Shown one piece after another: positions 22,986-37,097 of a stretch of 64,000 nt of DNA. The stretch covers positions 88,184,085 to 88,248,084 of the forward strand of contig CM051458.1 in NCBI GenBank assembly GCA_028274465.1, written 5' to 3'. Below the pieces are notes generated by a model, which saw only the letters and a program-made list of their open reading frames with translations, was not told the origin of the DNA and ran no database searches. A program made the translations under genes and the position numbers. This DNA comes from Plantago ovata. Taxonomy: Eukaryota; Streptophyta; Magnoliopsida; Lamiales; Plantaginaceae. Position 1 is the first letter of the stretch; each line of letters begins with the position of its first letter.

Positions 22986-24597
22986 AATTTCTTTTTCACT
23001 TTTTCTTCTTTTGTTTTTGCTTGGGTTCAAATGAAATTTTGCTTTTCCTTGGGGGTTCTTTTGCAAGTTATTTGAAGTATAAGGGTGGCAGAAGCCCAGC
23101 TGAGATTTGTTTAAATTCTCTCTTGATTTGTTTTCGCAAAGAAGAGTCTCTTGATTTGTTTAACATCTAGTGGCTCATCATCCCGCAGAGCACCACATAG
23201 CCAAAAACAAACCGGTGTAAGCATTTCCCGACATGTCTCAGAATTCGTATTAGAAATATTTCCAGGCATCTGATGGCAACCTACAGCTGCCTCTGGAAAT
23301 CTCCAAGATCTAACTACAAGTATATTTGGGAAGCCTGAAAGCAGCGGTGCTCAGTGTCTTAACTTCAACAAATCAGGTTGCGGTGATGTATCAGCCACTA
23401 TGGGAGCTTATGTGTTTGTTGTTTGAAACTTCATCATATACTCACCAATGGGATAACATGCCTAGAACTACAGCTCCAGATGGTTCAGCTCAGCCTGCTA
23501 CCCCTCATGAGCTTTCCACAAATGAGAGGTTCTTTTTTATGTAAGATCGGATTCTAGCGTCGCTCTTTGTCTGATTTTATCGCTATGTCTAATCTCTGAT
23601 TTTATTGCGATGTCTAATCTCTGATTTTATTGCGATGTCTAAGACCTGCTCTATCAGGAGAGAAAGCTCAACATGAGTTGAGCTTCACTTTGGAGCACAA
23701 CTGGTTTGCACAAAGATTTTTTTTCCTATTACATTATTCTCTTTGGTATTAAAGAAAATTGACTTCAGATTTCAGAACCAAGGAACTTCGTTGAGCTCCA
23801 GTTATTTTTCATACTGAATACTCCATAATTTATATGGCCAAAATGCCAAATGAAAAGCCACATTTTCAGCAAGTTAGATGGAACTCACCGTTTATTAAAA
23901 AAGAAAACAGAGAAGGACTAAGATGGTGAAATGTTTTATCAAGACATAGTGGTTCCGAACACAAAAAAGTCAAGTGCTTCTGATAAACTATGAAAATTAT
24001 GATCAGCAACTTGGACAAGCACGGTCACAGAACAGAAACCTATATTAGCAGCAATATCCTCTCATCAGTGAACACCATAAACCTTTTTCTTATCAACAAA
24101 GTAAACAAAACGAGTCGAATCAAAGTCCTTTAAGAGGGAATTTCGACATTGCAGTCTTCAGAAGCTTAGAAAAACTGATACCAGGTTTTATGCCAAAAGC
24201 ATGGCTGGCTAAAACCATTACTATATGTTAGTGAAACCATGGAATTGAGAAGAAAAACACATGAAAATTTACAGGTTTAGAAAAGATCACGTTAATGACA
24301 CGTGCATTCTAGTGTTGTATATCAAATATTTTCATATGGTCCTATAACATACCAAAAAAGTACTCTCCGATCCATTTCACCTGCAACACTACGTATCATC
24401 TCTAGTGGAATAAATCCCAACAGCACATGAAAATACTACTCAACCCGTTACATATTAAAACACAAATCACAGAAACTCAAATCTAACAGCATAGCCTTTC
24501 AATCAAGCATCAACAACCAAAGCATGGAGAAAAAGCCACACAATGATCACAATTTCAGTTTTTTTTCACAACTCATTAATGAAAAAACCAACATCCA
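22986..24597. other. Intergenic stretch, exon-like patch at 23190-23545
   Basis: Bases 23190-23545 are less AT-rich and hold a 72-codon frame (23326-23544), preceded by possible AG acceptors at about 23190 and 23256, but the translation matches no family I know. At about 23565-23645 a TCTGATTTTATTGCGATGTCTAA-like unit occurs three times in tandem. The remainder is probably the 3' flank of the BREVIS RADIX-like gene. Confidence 0.4.
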
Positions 24598-27500
24598 TCA
24601 CAAGTATTGTTGCTGAATTCTTGCTCGATTATCTTCCCACCACGTTCTCGCATGCATTTCTCCGAACCTTTCTCGACTGCATAATGCATTCATCAGTTTT
24701 ATGTTAGACATCACATAATATAGAAAGGAAAGATGGGAGTGTGGGGCTCATAAATTTTTCTGCAGAAAAAAGTGATTTCACCACGTAACTGTGGATTGTC
24801 AAAATCTTCAGAAAAGGGAGGTATCTCCTTCTACTAGTATACATTAGGAAAAATCTATGCAAAAGTGCAAATTATTTTCTGCCAAAGCAACTTTAGTTGA
24901 ATTTGGTGATTGATGATCAAAATATAAGAGTTATTATCAAGAATATCATAGGCGTTAAGAACATAGCATAATCTATTTTAAGCAGACTTTGTAAATGAAT
25001 AATATCCCAACATAGACTTTTATTTATTAAAAAAAAATTCTTCTTCTGTAAATAAAACTTTAAATCGTGGTTCACTAAAGTTTTGTATTTAAACAGATTT
25101 TCCTTCTACGGAAACAAAACAGGAGGCATTAGTTATGATTTTTATAATTGGTATTAGAATTAAGCAAAAATCTTTCCATAGATGAAGATATAATCCTTCT
25201 TCTGTGAAACGGAAAGCAAATAGTAAAATACTACTGCTCTAGCAGAAGTGACCAGCTCTATATCAACAGCCAAAGTTTATTATAATGTCGAAGAAAGACT
25301 GGTCTTTTTGAAGAATTTCACTAAACGATTCACAAACATTGGGTGTTCAGGCAATTAGAGTATCTAGAATAGTGATTCCCTAAAGGAGTAAATGCAATTA
25401 GAAAATAGATCCCTGCATTTAGATTTTTCTTGGATTAGGTTTAAGAAAGAGTAACGAACCTAAACCGCACTCTTCTGAGTTCTCGACCACCTCCGGGCAA
25501 AGCTCGAACAGTAATGTACACCCCAGGCTCGTCTTGTTCCACCCACTCGGATTCTAAATCACTGGCATTGCTCATTGAAAGCTCTCCGGAGTGCTCCATC
25601 TCCCTTGAAGAACTTGACCTCGCAGAAGCATCGATAGATGATGTCTCGGTTTTCGCAGCACTGATGCTAGAGAGTTTTGGAGTTGAATTATGAGCAACCG
25701 AATCACAGTCATGTAGAGATTGGACCGGCTGCTGTTCGAGTGAGTCTGATGAAGAATAACCGATACCGATCCCTGTTGGCCGATTAGGGCGGCAGGGTTG
25801 ACGCTCTTTGCTCAATGGAGGAGTCACTGGGCTTTCCTCTGCTGATTTGATTTTTGAGTTCTGAAAGGACAATGAGTATTAATATCAATTTTCAAACGGG
25901 GAAATCAACTATTGCAGATCACATACATAAATCAATGTTGTGTTTACAGATGTATTGAAAAGATTCAAGTCTTTCCCAAATCATTCAAACCATATGCAAG
26001 AATATCGACTAAGAAAATGGCTAATGTCAATTGGAGGGAAAATCTAGTTTACTAAAAAATGAACCACCCTATCCAGTTCAACCTCTATTTTCGTAAAAAA
26101 GAATCCCGGTCACCTATTAGAAGTTAGAACCACCCTGATCTAAAAATTAAAAAAAAAAATCCAGTTTAATTCGAATGAGTAACCAGTTGGACTGGTATTA
26201 TGGTTTAATTATATCCATATATTATTAATATTTTATGCGGTTAAGGCTTTAATGAATACACATAATTACTAAATTATTTATATAAATCATGACATAGTGG
26301 TCCAACCAGTGGTAAGACTGCTGAGTGAACCAGTATTTTACCACCTATCCTTTCGGCCTCCTAATAATTGTTTTCGTACATTACCAAAAAACAAGTTCCC
26401 ATTCCCACACAAGATTACAAGAATACTGAAATTTCTTTATTTACATCGGTAAAATAGAAATATAGAAATATTTTGAGGTATTCAATTTCCAATGGAAATG
26501 TAAAGAAACATGACCCAAGCCGACATGACACCAGTACTAGTAGTATGAAAAAGATTACCTCAACTTCTGACTGAAGTGGAGCGGACACTGGCACAGCATG
26601 ATAATTAAGCCGCTGGACATTGTACAATTCCACTACTTTGTCGTAGTTCTCTGCCCACCATTGCTGAGCTTGCCACTTGTTAAAGATCTCTCGACTGCAA
26701 AAATCAGCCAGGAGAAGAAATTAGAACATCTGACTTATCACCTTTGGCTGAAAATACCAGAAATCACTCTTGAAGATTATGCATGTGAACACAATTCTTC
26801 AATTTTACTGGAAAAGTCCATAGTGGATATAACAAGGAAGATCTAACTTCTCAAGAGGATCCACATTCAATGTCCCAGGGTATACAAAAAGAAAGCCAAG
26901 AGCAGTTAATATAAGATCCCAGGGTAAATAAACTGAGACACAATGTGAAAACAAAAGAGCTGTGATGGATAATCAGAATCATGTTGAAAAGTTTTACCTG
27001 TGATGATAAGAATGATAATGTTTCAAAGTTATTTCAACTTATTACCGGTATGAACTGCTCCTATTTCACGGTAACAAGCCTAACTTAAACTCAGATAGTT
27101 AATCAGAACCTAATCTATATATAATACATCTGGCCGTCTTACATAGTAAAATTGGATAACCATGGTACAGCTACTGTTAGTTACTTGCCCTTTAAGATTG
27201 AATAGCCAACATGAGACACAGCTGCATGTCATCAGAAACATACGATATCTAAAATTATATTATATTGGGAAAAGCTCAAGTTAGATAACATCAAATAGAA
27301 AAATGAGCAGACAAGATCTCTTTCCCAAACATTAAATTTGAGGACGAGATAGCACATGAGATATATGCCGCCTTATACCATAAATTCTATTCTCAATATG
27401 TGAATCCGAAACTGTACTAGCCTAGGCAAGAAAAAGAGATAAGACAATTATACAAATTGAGTGAACAACCTCCACTATATCACGAAAATTCTCCCAAAAT

Positions 27501-29135
27501 TCCTGATACCATGAGTTTAGTTATTGTTTACACCCATTGGTCATTGATGCAGTGTACTTATGTACTCGAGTGTTGAATTATTTTTTCACTGCTAAACTAC
27601 ATTGAATACATATTTCTGTTGATCAATTGAGTAAAATATATGATCATGATCTACTAGCAATTCCAAAATCGTTTCTTGAACAAGCATTTGAAGTATATTG
27701 AGAACGCAGCTTTTCTAGTAAATCGAGTCATTTAACTTTATTGTGCAATCCAACCAAATCACAGTAAAAGTAAGTCAATAAATGTATAGTAAATCAAGGA
27801 TGGGGCTTCATTTGTGCAGCCGTGTTAGGTAAGAGGGCTTGTTTTGAAATGAGGAAGCAAACAGATGGACATTCATTCAGAAAGCTGAAAATAAAAGGGA
27901 AGGGCTAAAAGGACACCCAAGGATAAAAGAAACTAAGATGGCCCAGACAATGGTCCTTATAATGATCCTTTTTGAGGTTGAAATTAAAAAACAAAAACTA
28001 CTAGTACACTTTTTCAGAATTCAGATCCCCAAAACTAAACAGAGACACATGAGATAGATTCATTCATTGATTCATATACTAGTAATAAATTGGATGGCGA
28101 CCAAGTTAAAAGTAGATGGACCAGCCAGACTTTACACAGTCAGCCAAGTGTTATTATAAAGAGTAACAACTTTTTAGAACTGGTCCACTTCCATAAGTTG
28201 GGGCACTAATGTGACTTTACATCTCATTTACTTGATTCAACCACATTACTGTACAGATTAAGAAAACTACCCCAAGTGTCTGAAGACAATGACTCATCAT
28301 CACCATAACCGACATGCTGAAGCACTTGAAACTAGGCCCCCACATTTTTTTTTAACTGGGTGTTGTTGGCCATTACATTTTGAACAAGTTAGTTAGTGTG
28401 ATATGATTTGATTAGATTTGTAAGTTACCTGAAGCGAATCCTCTTGAGATCATTTCCAGCACCATGCGGGTGGAGGGAAAGAAAGGTAATCAAGACACCG
28501 GGCTCAACCTGAGCGGTCCATTCTCTGGGCTCATCCTCCTCCATGAACACAATTGATGATTCCGTTCGACCGCTCACTGAAGCAGGTGTACCTGAACATA
28601 ATAATACAATGTTAAGAAATGAAACAAACGTAATTGGATCCCACCCAATATAAGCATGTGATATGACCTGAGCCAGTGGATCCAATATCTTTTCCCCAGA
28701 GCTTGGGGGAGTTGGCAGGTCTTCTTGTATAAGATCCACCGCAATACTTTTCTGAAACCAAATCGGAGTCCACGTAACCCCCCCGATCGGAAGATCCTGA
28801 ACATGGCTTGCAGTGCTTGTACGCTACCGATGCCTTCACTGCCATATCCTTAATCTGCAACAACAATTTTTTTATTATTTTTTTTTAAATTTGTTTTTAC
28901 TCCACAAAAATAAGAACATAGTAATTATTATTTTAACAAACAAAAAGGAACATTAAGATTAACAAGTAAGTGAATGAATTGATAAACGGAAAGTTACTTG
29001 GGTAGTGAGAGATTTGATAGCATGCTTGGTAGAGGGAGTAGCGGCGAGGTTATCCTCCTCATCTTGCGGCGGGAGAGATCCATGGGCGTTGTTGTTGTCG
29101 TTTACATGCTTCGAACAAGCTATACAAGTCAACAT
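24598..29135 (-). CDS. BRX-like: BREVIS RADIX-like protein
   Basis: Exons on the minus strand: 28998-29135, 28668-28854, 28429-28591, 26559-26694, 25460-25860 and 24598-24676; 1,104 coding bases, 367 residues, all phases consistent. The N-terminus MLTCIACSK with ATPSTKHAIKSLTTQIKDMAVKAS is the conserved BRX membrane-association region. The first BRX domain (about 133-190) reads EWTAQVEPGVLITF..GNDLKRIRFSREIFNKWQAQQWWAENYDKV. A Ser-rich linker follows. The second domain (about 313-367) reads [51 protein letters not shown]. BRX proteins are plant-specific, membrane and nuclear regulators acting in auxin/brassinosteroid-dependent root and phloem development. Length is typical. Which family member (BRX or BRXL1-4) cannot be decided here. 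Confidence 0.93.
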
Positions 29136-30554
29136 TTGGTCAAGTGTAAGTGTATTGGATTGGGGAAAGAGAAGAGGAAATGTATGTATTTTTGGAGTTG
29201 GCTAATTTCTACTCCTACTAGAAACTAGTAGGCAGTGTCGTATTGAAAGAAACCATGGATGGATTCTTCCAGTAAATGAAATGTACAATGCACTGCTACT
29301 GAATTGGTGAACCCGATTTGGAAAGACTGATGAATAGTGATGATCTTAGAGCAAGCTTTGGGAGTTGGGCTTTTCTAGCCAGCCAGCCGATCTGAACCAG
29401 AAAAGATGTCGATTGACTTTGCTTCTCAGTTTTAATCAATTTGGGGGTTGGACAAACCTTAAATTACGTTTTTACCCCTTACAAGAAAAATTAACACCAT
29501 TTAATTTAACTACATTTTTTTAAATTTTTTTTTATTTATTGAACTGAATTTATTTGTGTAACTTTGAATGGTGTTAGTTGGAGACTTTTGAAGCACAAAC
29601 ACGAATCTTTAATATTAAAAAGTCCAAGGTTACGATTTTTTGTTAACCTTTAGAGAACTAGTAGACCAAGCATTCTAACCTCGTCTCACTTTTCTTCTCC
29701 TTTTCGTTCTCAAAATCAAGCTTGTTTTATCACGTATTTTATATTTTTTGGTTAGTTTGAACTTTTTTAAGGTTTTTGGTAAATATGGCAAATAAGGATG
29801 CAAAATATAAAAGGTGGAAGAAAGGACAAGATGGACCAAAAAGAAGTGCATTTGGACGAGATTGTAAGCAAAATCTCAACCAAAGTTCAAGAAAGAAGCC
29901 TTGAAAGTCAAGTTAGAGCAGCCCAAAAAACTCTGAGGGCGATCACCACTCCAAGCTTAGCAATCGCCTGGACGCGCCAACATAGTTGACCGGCTTTGAA
30001 GAAGACCCAGGCGATCCACACACATATCGTAGCGATCGCCTGCGAGTTGGCCCATTACCCATTCTGAAATCTAGGATGCAATTACCTCGATTGGGCCAGA
30101 GAAGGCCGTTGGTCCGGATGACTTCAATGATTAGTTTTATTTATCACATTTATTGGGACATATCAAGGCCCAAGTTCAATGCTTAGGAGTTCCCATTCTG
30201 ACGACAGTGGCGAGAAGACTTACTTAGGAGTAGGGAGACATTCTTCGTCAGGTGATTTCATAATTAAGTCGGCCTAGCTATCACCCATACACGAAGCGGT
30301 GCAGCTTCCACAATGTCCATGGACAAGCATTTGGCAACTCCACATTTTGCCAAAAGTGGCTTTCTTTCTTTGGATCGGATTACATAACCGTTTTTGCCTA
30401 CAAATTGACTTTTGAATCAACAAATCATTACATCACCAGACATCAATCACCCAACAAAATGCCATCAAATTTACACTTATAATTTCTCTATCTCTCCCAG
30501 TGTTGGTTCTTTACAATTAATCATCAAAAGTTTTAAAAACAGCACTCACTCTTC
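29136..30554. other. Intergenic stretch with a possible retroelement fragment
   Basis: Bases 29136-29780 are the AT-rich upstream flank of the BRX-like gene. Bases about 29787-30330 are less AT-rich, with GCGATCGCCTG-type words at 29939, 30001 and 30031 and frames of 63-66 codons but no recognisable domain. The composition suggests a piece of an LTR element; no termini were found. Confidence 0.35.
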
Positions 30555-31792
30555 CTAATATTTTTTCAGTAAACTTCTAACTCGGACAAAACACCAGGTC
30601 TTTAGCAGTGTCTTGTGCCTTCTCCATCCATCGAAGTATCTACCAATCACCTTCTTATAACTCGCCCGTTTTTGCACCATAACCCAATACTCAGCTACGT
30701 TTGGCCGGCTGTTGATGTACTTCTCGTCCAAGTTCAACAGAACAAGTCGACTCAGTAGAGGAATGAACGTAACATCAGCTAAAGTGAACTCTTCTCCCAC
30801 CAGATATGTTGTTTCGCTGAGTTTGCTTTCTGCCTCATCCAAGATTCTGTCAAGATGCTCTTCACTACGTCTTAGAACTTCAGCATCGTTTAATTTCTCG
30901 TCTGTTTCATATGCTTCTTTTAGCTTACGGTGGTACGCGCTAGCTAGTTCAGGACAATCGGCCATCCTGGCAATTAGTATGCGTCTCAAGAATTTGGAAA
31001 CAGGGAGGCGGTATTTGGGTGGGACGTGGGAAAGGGTAAAGAACTTGGGATTCCACTGTTGGATCTTGTAGATCCATTCGACAACTTCTCCGCTGCTGAG
31101 AGTGGATTCATCACCAACAGAAGATACTGCTGCTATTCTTTCTATATACCTGTACAATTCTAAATTTTAGTGTTGAATCTAGAACAAGTCCAGTAGCAAG
31201 CAAGCAAACCAAAGAAATAATATCTTTTTCAAACTGAAATCTGAAAATATAATACTTGAGCAGTATGTTAACAAATCACCAGGATGTTCGTAATTACATC
31301 ACAAACGCATCTACTAACTTCAGATTTTTCAAGGCAAAAGTTTATTAGGAGTACTAGAAAGTCCAATATGTTGTAATGAGTATTTAAAGTTCATTGCATT
31401 CTGCAAAGTACACAGTTCCCACAATGCAGCACATTGACATAGACTAGTTCTTTTAGATGAGGCTTTTGAATAAAATGAACTTTGTTTTTTCGACGTGCTT
31501 GGAGTGGGATAATACCAAAAAAATTTACAGCTAAGGATCAGCAATGGAAAACTGGAAGAACAAAGAGAGAAGATAAGACGTACTGGATAATTTCTATGGT
31601 GTCGTACAAGATGTGGGAACCATTCTGGAAAACAGGAAGTTCGCCACTTGGGTTCTTTCGAAAGAAGCTGGAATCAAAATTCTTTCCTGTGATAGGATTT
31701 ACATGGAACGATGTGTAATCGATGTTTTTCTCTTCTAATGCAAGCCTCACTTTCTGGCTGTCCAAGGAATATGGATGATGATACAACTGCAT
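30555..31792 (-). CDS. TCHQD: Glutathione S-transferase, TCHQD class
   Basis: Two exons, 31584-31792 and 30555-31149 (minus), joined at a CA|G codon, give 267 residues, close to the usual 266. The N-terminal thioredoxin-like domain (about 1-75) starts MQLYHHPYSLDSQKVRLALE and includes NPSGELPVFQNGS. The C-terminal helical domain ends FVRVRSLLKKY, a plant TCHQD hallmark. The family is named for similarity to bacterial tetrachlorohydroquinone dehalogenase; plant members are membrane-associated, glutathione-dependent proteins of unclear substrate. A 5' leader is split: acceptor at 31863 and a donor after 33467 imply an intron of about 1.6 kb before the start exon. Confidence 0.95.
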
Positions 31793-33466
31793 CGAGTTGT
31801 TCACATTGATTTTTAAAAAGTTACTTGTAAGTGCACCAATGGAATAGTATTCTGAATGGACACCTGCACACACGGAAGGAGGAAAAACTCATTCATGGCA
31901 AAAAAAAGTATTCTGGCAGCTGATCCTTACACACACTTTCAAAACAATAAAAAAAATAGTAAGCTGAGCATAGTGTGTACATGAAACATGAAAATGAAAT
32001 GCAGACAAATCTCGTACTACCTGGGATATTTTCTCGGAGACCATTCGAAAATTGGTTTAAACATGAACTTATAGTTTTATTACTAATTGGCCTTTCATGT
32101 ACATTTGGAGTGGCTTCCAGATATAAGTGATGATAATACAAGTATGCAAATGCTGCATACAAGTTGCAGTGTTGCAAAGTTACAGAAGCAAACAAAAATG
32201 TAATGGTCTTATGGACTACTATGTTGTTCTAGAAGTGAGAGGTCATTTCATGAAGAGTTCAGGATACCTAGAGCAGTCATAAAACTCTTGTCTGGACTAG
32301 TTTTCTTAGAGAATTTCAATATGATCAACTGGGTGTCTAGGCGGATTACTCAAGGCACTATTCAATGTGAACTGTTTTTGCAATTGATATACTTAGCACA
32401 GCAGGGTTCCATAACAAAAAATAGAAAATGATTAGCTGAATGCAGGCAAAGTAGAAGGGACGATACACCAAAAGTGGAGCCTATAATACCGAATTGTATA
32501 GTTCAAATTTAGCTACTTGTCACATGTCATCTATCTAATGAGTTAAGAGCTAAGCTCACAACATGATATAAGCACTTTTCGAGGGGGTGACCATAAAAGG
32601 TATGTTTCATAGGGGGCTGAACTAGAAGAAACAGAGTTCATCATTCTGCCCCTTTTATATTTCCGAGTTTCAACCACTATCTTATATGACCACACTGATT
32701 AGTTTAGTTTGCCGGCAATATCCTCAGCCTATCTATCCTAGGGCACAAGATAAGACGCCGATATGATCAGGGAAGGATCAACTTTGAACCTATAAGCACC
32801 ATATGCTAAATGAGAGCACCACCGGAGCATCAACAAATCAAATGCCATCTCCACATTAATTAAGAATAGACAACAAAAGCAGTTCGTGCACCTCAAAAGC
32901 TCAACATGTCTAACACCATATGTTTTGATAGAGGTGAACTGAGGTCTGAGGATACAACGATAAACAAGATGTACAAGCCTTAGCTTCTGGCAACTTCATT
33001 TGATAACACCAGCAGATCTCTAAGAGTAACACCGGAGTATATGCAGCAATCAGATACCTCATATTAAGCAACCTTCATGTTTCATTCGAATGATTTACGA
33101 TCGAGCTAGCTATGGGATTTTATCTTAAAGCATTTGCAGTCCATTCCATTCATAACTCTAAACATACTACAGAACCATGAAAAAGAGTTTATGTAAATTC
33201 AACAGCTCTCACTAAATCCACTCACATATGCTACATAACTATGTCAAAGTCAGACCATAATCCACAACAGGCACAACTAGTGACCTGACAAGTAATCAAA
33301 CTAAAAGCACCACTGAAACAATCAGAACAAATATCTATTATCTAAAAAAAATAAAAAAAAATCAATCAGAACAAACAGTAAATTAAAGACAGGAAACTAT
33401 GAAAGGGTATGATCAAAGTAGTGATCAAACAAGTAGTAGTAGTACTAGTAGCTTACCAGAATTTGG

Positions 33467-33750
33467 GAAGAATATGAAGGAGGAGAAAGCAGTTAAAGTC
33501 CTGAAATCAAGACTGCATATGGGCAAGTGTTTTAATTAATGGGTTTGTGGAGATATGGGTTGCAGAGTAAACAAGAATCAAAAGGTACTCTTTTTATGGA
33601 AAAAAATTCTTTTGCATAAAAGCAAGCTAAGAAAGAAAGAAAGAGAAAAAGAAAAGGAAAAAGAGAAGATGATAGAGAGTGTTCTGGAAGAAGAATTAGA
33701 CAGCTCATATACAGAATCGGTTCTGCTTGTTACTACTTCACTTTATATAG
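33467..33750 (-). promoter_or_regulatory. TATA box and leader exon of the TCHQD gene
   Basis: On the minus strand CTATATAAAG (33741-33750) is a good TATA box, which would place the transcription start near 33710. The leader exon would run to 33467, where a GTAAGC donor follows. The spliced partner begins at 31863, 70 bases before the ATG. Inferred from splice and TATA patterns only. Confidence 0.55.
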
Positions 33751-34742
33751 TTTCACTTAAACTTGATTAATTAGTGACTTGAACTTGATTAAAAGGATCA
33801 ATAATAATACTACGTACGTACCCACCACCCAATGAATTATTAATGGGCATTTGGTCAACTAGTCTTGCCGACCCACCCACACACCAACTATCATCGATCG
33901 GTGGCCCTTATTTTTTAGGGACTTGTAGGTTCATCCACCAATTAAGCTAATTCTCTAATCTCTTCTAAGATGAACTAGAGATTTGATATTTTTTCACCAA
34001 AGAATAACCCACATACTAATATAGTAAAGTATCTATTTGTGACTTTGGTGTCACTTCGTATCATTAATTAATAATTTACTGTATATGCTAATAATTCGAA
34101 TATCAATACATATTATTCCAAGAATTTTTTTCTTCTTACAACAACAGTCAATTTATCTTACTCTACTCCTACTCCTACTTCTAAATTATTTTTCAACCAC
34201 CTTATAACTCAAAACATTCTAAACCATCTCATGTGTAGAACTATTAGTCTAACATTAATGATAAATTTGAGACGTGATTCATGTTGAACAAAAATATCAA
34301 TTAGTGTACTAGTCTTCTATTAGCCTAAATGTGAATAAAACAAACTTGAATCCTACAAAATTATATAGGTGACATTTAAAAAAATGAAAAATAAAAACAC
34401 TGATCTCTCAATCTCAACACGCAAATTTTAATTTGAAATATAAGAAAAAGAAAACATTCAAGTTTCAACACGCACATCCATGACGGTAACTCCAAAAGAG
34501 ATCATCCCGTTCCATATAAATGATGGACATTTCCTTTTCTGCAACGTTGACTAGTTTTAAGTCAAAGGGAGCTTGATTAGACTTTCCATAACTATAGAGG
34601 TTCATAATGAACACAATTTAGTTTCTAGGGGTCATTCATGCAAATTCCTTCCCTAGAAAAAAGCTGAAGAAGAAATACCGTACAGTATTAAGAAAGGAAA
34701 ACCCAGAAAACAATTTTCTGGACTCGGGGAGAAATTAAGAAG
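33751..34742. other. Divergent intergenic region between TCHQD and TTC33-like genes
   Basis: About 1 kb of AT-rich sequence between two divergently transcribed genes, presumably holding both promoters. No frame or repeat ends are recognisable. Confidence 0.5.
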
Positions 34743-37097
34743 ATGAAGATGACATGGAAGAAAGATCTTAACGAGGGCAACAATAAGAACAGAAAACGTC
34801 CTATTCCTTGTAATCCGAGTCTTCCTTTTTGGGAAGATGATGATGATGATGATGATACTGTAGCTGAAGCAGAGGCGCCGTTGAAAGAAGAAGATGCAAT
34901 ACACCCGGAAAAGAAAGATGAACAAGGGGCGAATCTTGCTCAGGAATTTGAAGCCCAAGGAAACAAACTTGCTGAGGTACTTGAATTCTTTCATTTTAAT
35001 ATGTGGGTCTTTTGTATTTCAATCTTTTTCTCATATGCTTATTTTGGTTTCTGTAGTTGAAATTTATTATAGTTAGCTGATTGAATCTAAAATTATCATT
35101 CAATTGAGTATATGATTGGTTTCATAATTCATATTGGTGTGTAGTGAGGTGAACTATAATAAATATCGAGTATTTGTGGCTTCATCTTATCATCAATGAA
35201 CTCCTTTTTTCTAGTTATTCTGAATTTTGGTTTTTCGTTGATTTTCGGTTGCTTTTGATCAGTAGCTAGGGACAGACTTTGAGAAACTCTACTGTCTCGT
35301 GTTTTCAACTCCAACTGATTAAAAATTGCACCAACTCTATCTTTGGTAGAAAGAACCATGTCCATTAAGAGTTTCGGTGACTGGATTTCTCGTCACATAG
35401 CTGCAGATAGTGTGAATTTTTATTCACGTGTCTAAACAACGGATGTGATCTGCTTCCTGTTATATCCATATCTTGAGTGGTGTCCACGAATTTTTCTTTG
35501 CTTGGCATAAAATCAGTTTAAGAAAAAAAACAATTATATCCCTGTTAGACATGCCCACACTTCAGTGTAGGGGAAATAATAACCATGAGTGCTGACATTC
35601 CAAATTGGATAAAAGATGAGTTATGTGTCTTTCAATACGTGGTGAGGCTATCCGGACAAATGCAATGAATTGGAGATCTATATTCAAAGTCTAGATCTGA
35701 AGTTTTGTAGTTTAGCTGTTTAGTATGCTGAACTCAAGAACAGAATGTTCTAGAGCTGATGACTATTTTAACTGCATTCTCCATTCTTAATGAACTTGGA
35801 TTCGGTAACGAGCAGTGATCTGCTAGCTAATCACACATGGAATCTTAGTGTGTTCCTGTATTTCCTTAATTGCTAGTACTTGCCAATAGTCCCGTGATAG
35901 AAATTTTTGTTGCTCATAATGTACCTGAGGGAACATGAGAATTTGATAAAGAAATAAACTTTACCTTTTAGCATGTTGGTAAACTGCCCAGCCTTTTTTA
36001 AACATGTCACTGATGATGCTTCTTTTTCCTATTTCACAGCATCTCTCTTTTTCAATACGTGAGTTAGGCGGCTGCTTGCTTACATTACTTATTAGCCTTT
36101 TCTTGTATGAAGGAGGGAAAGTACCGTGAAGCACTTGGAAAGTGGGAGACTGCAATTACTTTGATGCCCGAACGAGCTGTTTTACATGAACAAAAAGCTC
36201 AGATCTTGCTTGAGCTCGAAGAAGCATGGGGTGCTTTGAAGGCTGCAACACGTAAGTGCTGGTGGCCCTCTTGTCTTTTTGTTTCATCTACTTCCATACA
36301 ACTAGTGAACCATACTGAATAGGATGTACACGCACAAATTAATCAGCTCTGATTATGTTAGCAGTACAGTACTTTTTTTTTTCTTTCTCATATATAACTT
36401 TTCTCAAACAAGGCCCCAAAGTTTGAGCTTGTGTTCTCGGATTGTAGGTGCTACTGAATTGGAACCAAACTGGGCTGAGGTACGTTACACTTTGCTATAT
36501 GGATCTGTCTTACCCATTAATTTGTGAAAATTTTGATGGTAAGTACAATCGTTCTGTTTGAATGTGCTAAATGAATCTGGGGGGTGCTCTACTGAACTGT
36601 TTGCTTTCGACTAGCTCTAGCTTTTCTAGTAATCTGAAGTTGCTCAAGCTCATTTCCCGTTTTCAACCAAATTCATTTGTAAAAATCAAGTCATCAGTTC
36701 AAATCAATTCAGTTCATATTTGCTTAGTTGAAATTTATACTTCATCATTTCACTTCAGATTTATTCAAATGAATCAAATAGAGCCTAATAACCTTCTCCT
36801 TTTGTAGGCATGGGTCACTCTTGGAAGAGCCCAACTCAACTTTGGAGAGCCAGATTGTGCCATGGAGAGTTTCGACAAAGCACTAGCACTCAAGGTAGTA
36901 AATATTGACTCTTGGTATTTGTGCTTCAAATGTACTAGAAAAGCTTCTGAATCTTGTGATGTGTGCAGCCCGATTGTGTGGAGGCGAAAGAGGATAGGCA
37001 GGCCGCATTACATCTAGTGAAGAAGAGAAAGCAACTTCACACTACAGGTTTGAGATCGAATGAGAATCGCTTTCATGTTGGAGACCAGGGCCAGTAA
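34743..37097 (+). CDS. TPR protein of the TTC33-like family
   Basis: Exons 34743-34976, 36113-36251, 36448-36479, 36808-36894 and 36969-37097 (621 coding bases, 206 residues); phase is kept throughout. The N-terminus MKMTWKKDL is basic, then an acidic tract (seven Asp at about 36-42) and a helix AQEFEAQGNKLAE. Three tetratricopeptide repeats follow: EGKYREALGKWETAITLMPE, AVLHEQKAQILLELEEAWGALKAATRATELEPN and AWVTLGRAQLNFGEPDCAMESFDKALALKPD. The tail reads LVKKRKQLHTTGL..NENRFHVGD. TPRs mediate protein-protein contacts; no biochemical role is established for this plant family that I can name. A second in-frame ATG two codons later is also possible as the start. Confidence 0.9.

Noticed and set aside
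30712-31071. 119-codon plus-strand frame
   Set aside because: It is the antisense shadow of the second exon of the TCHQD glutathione transferase.
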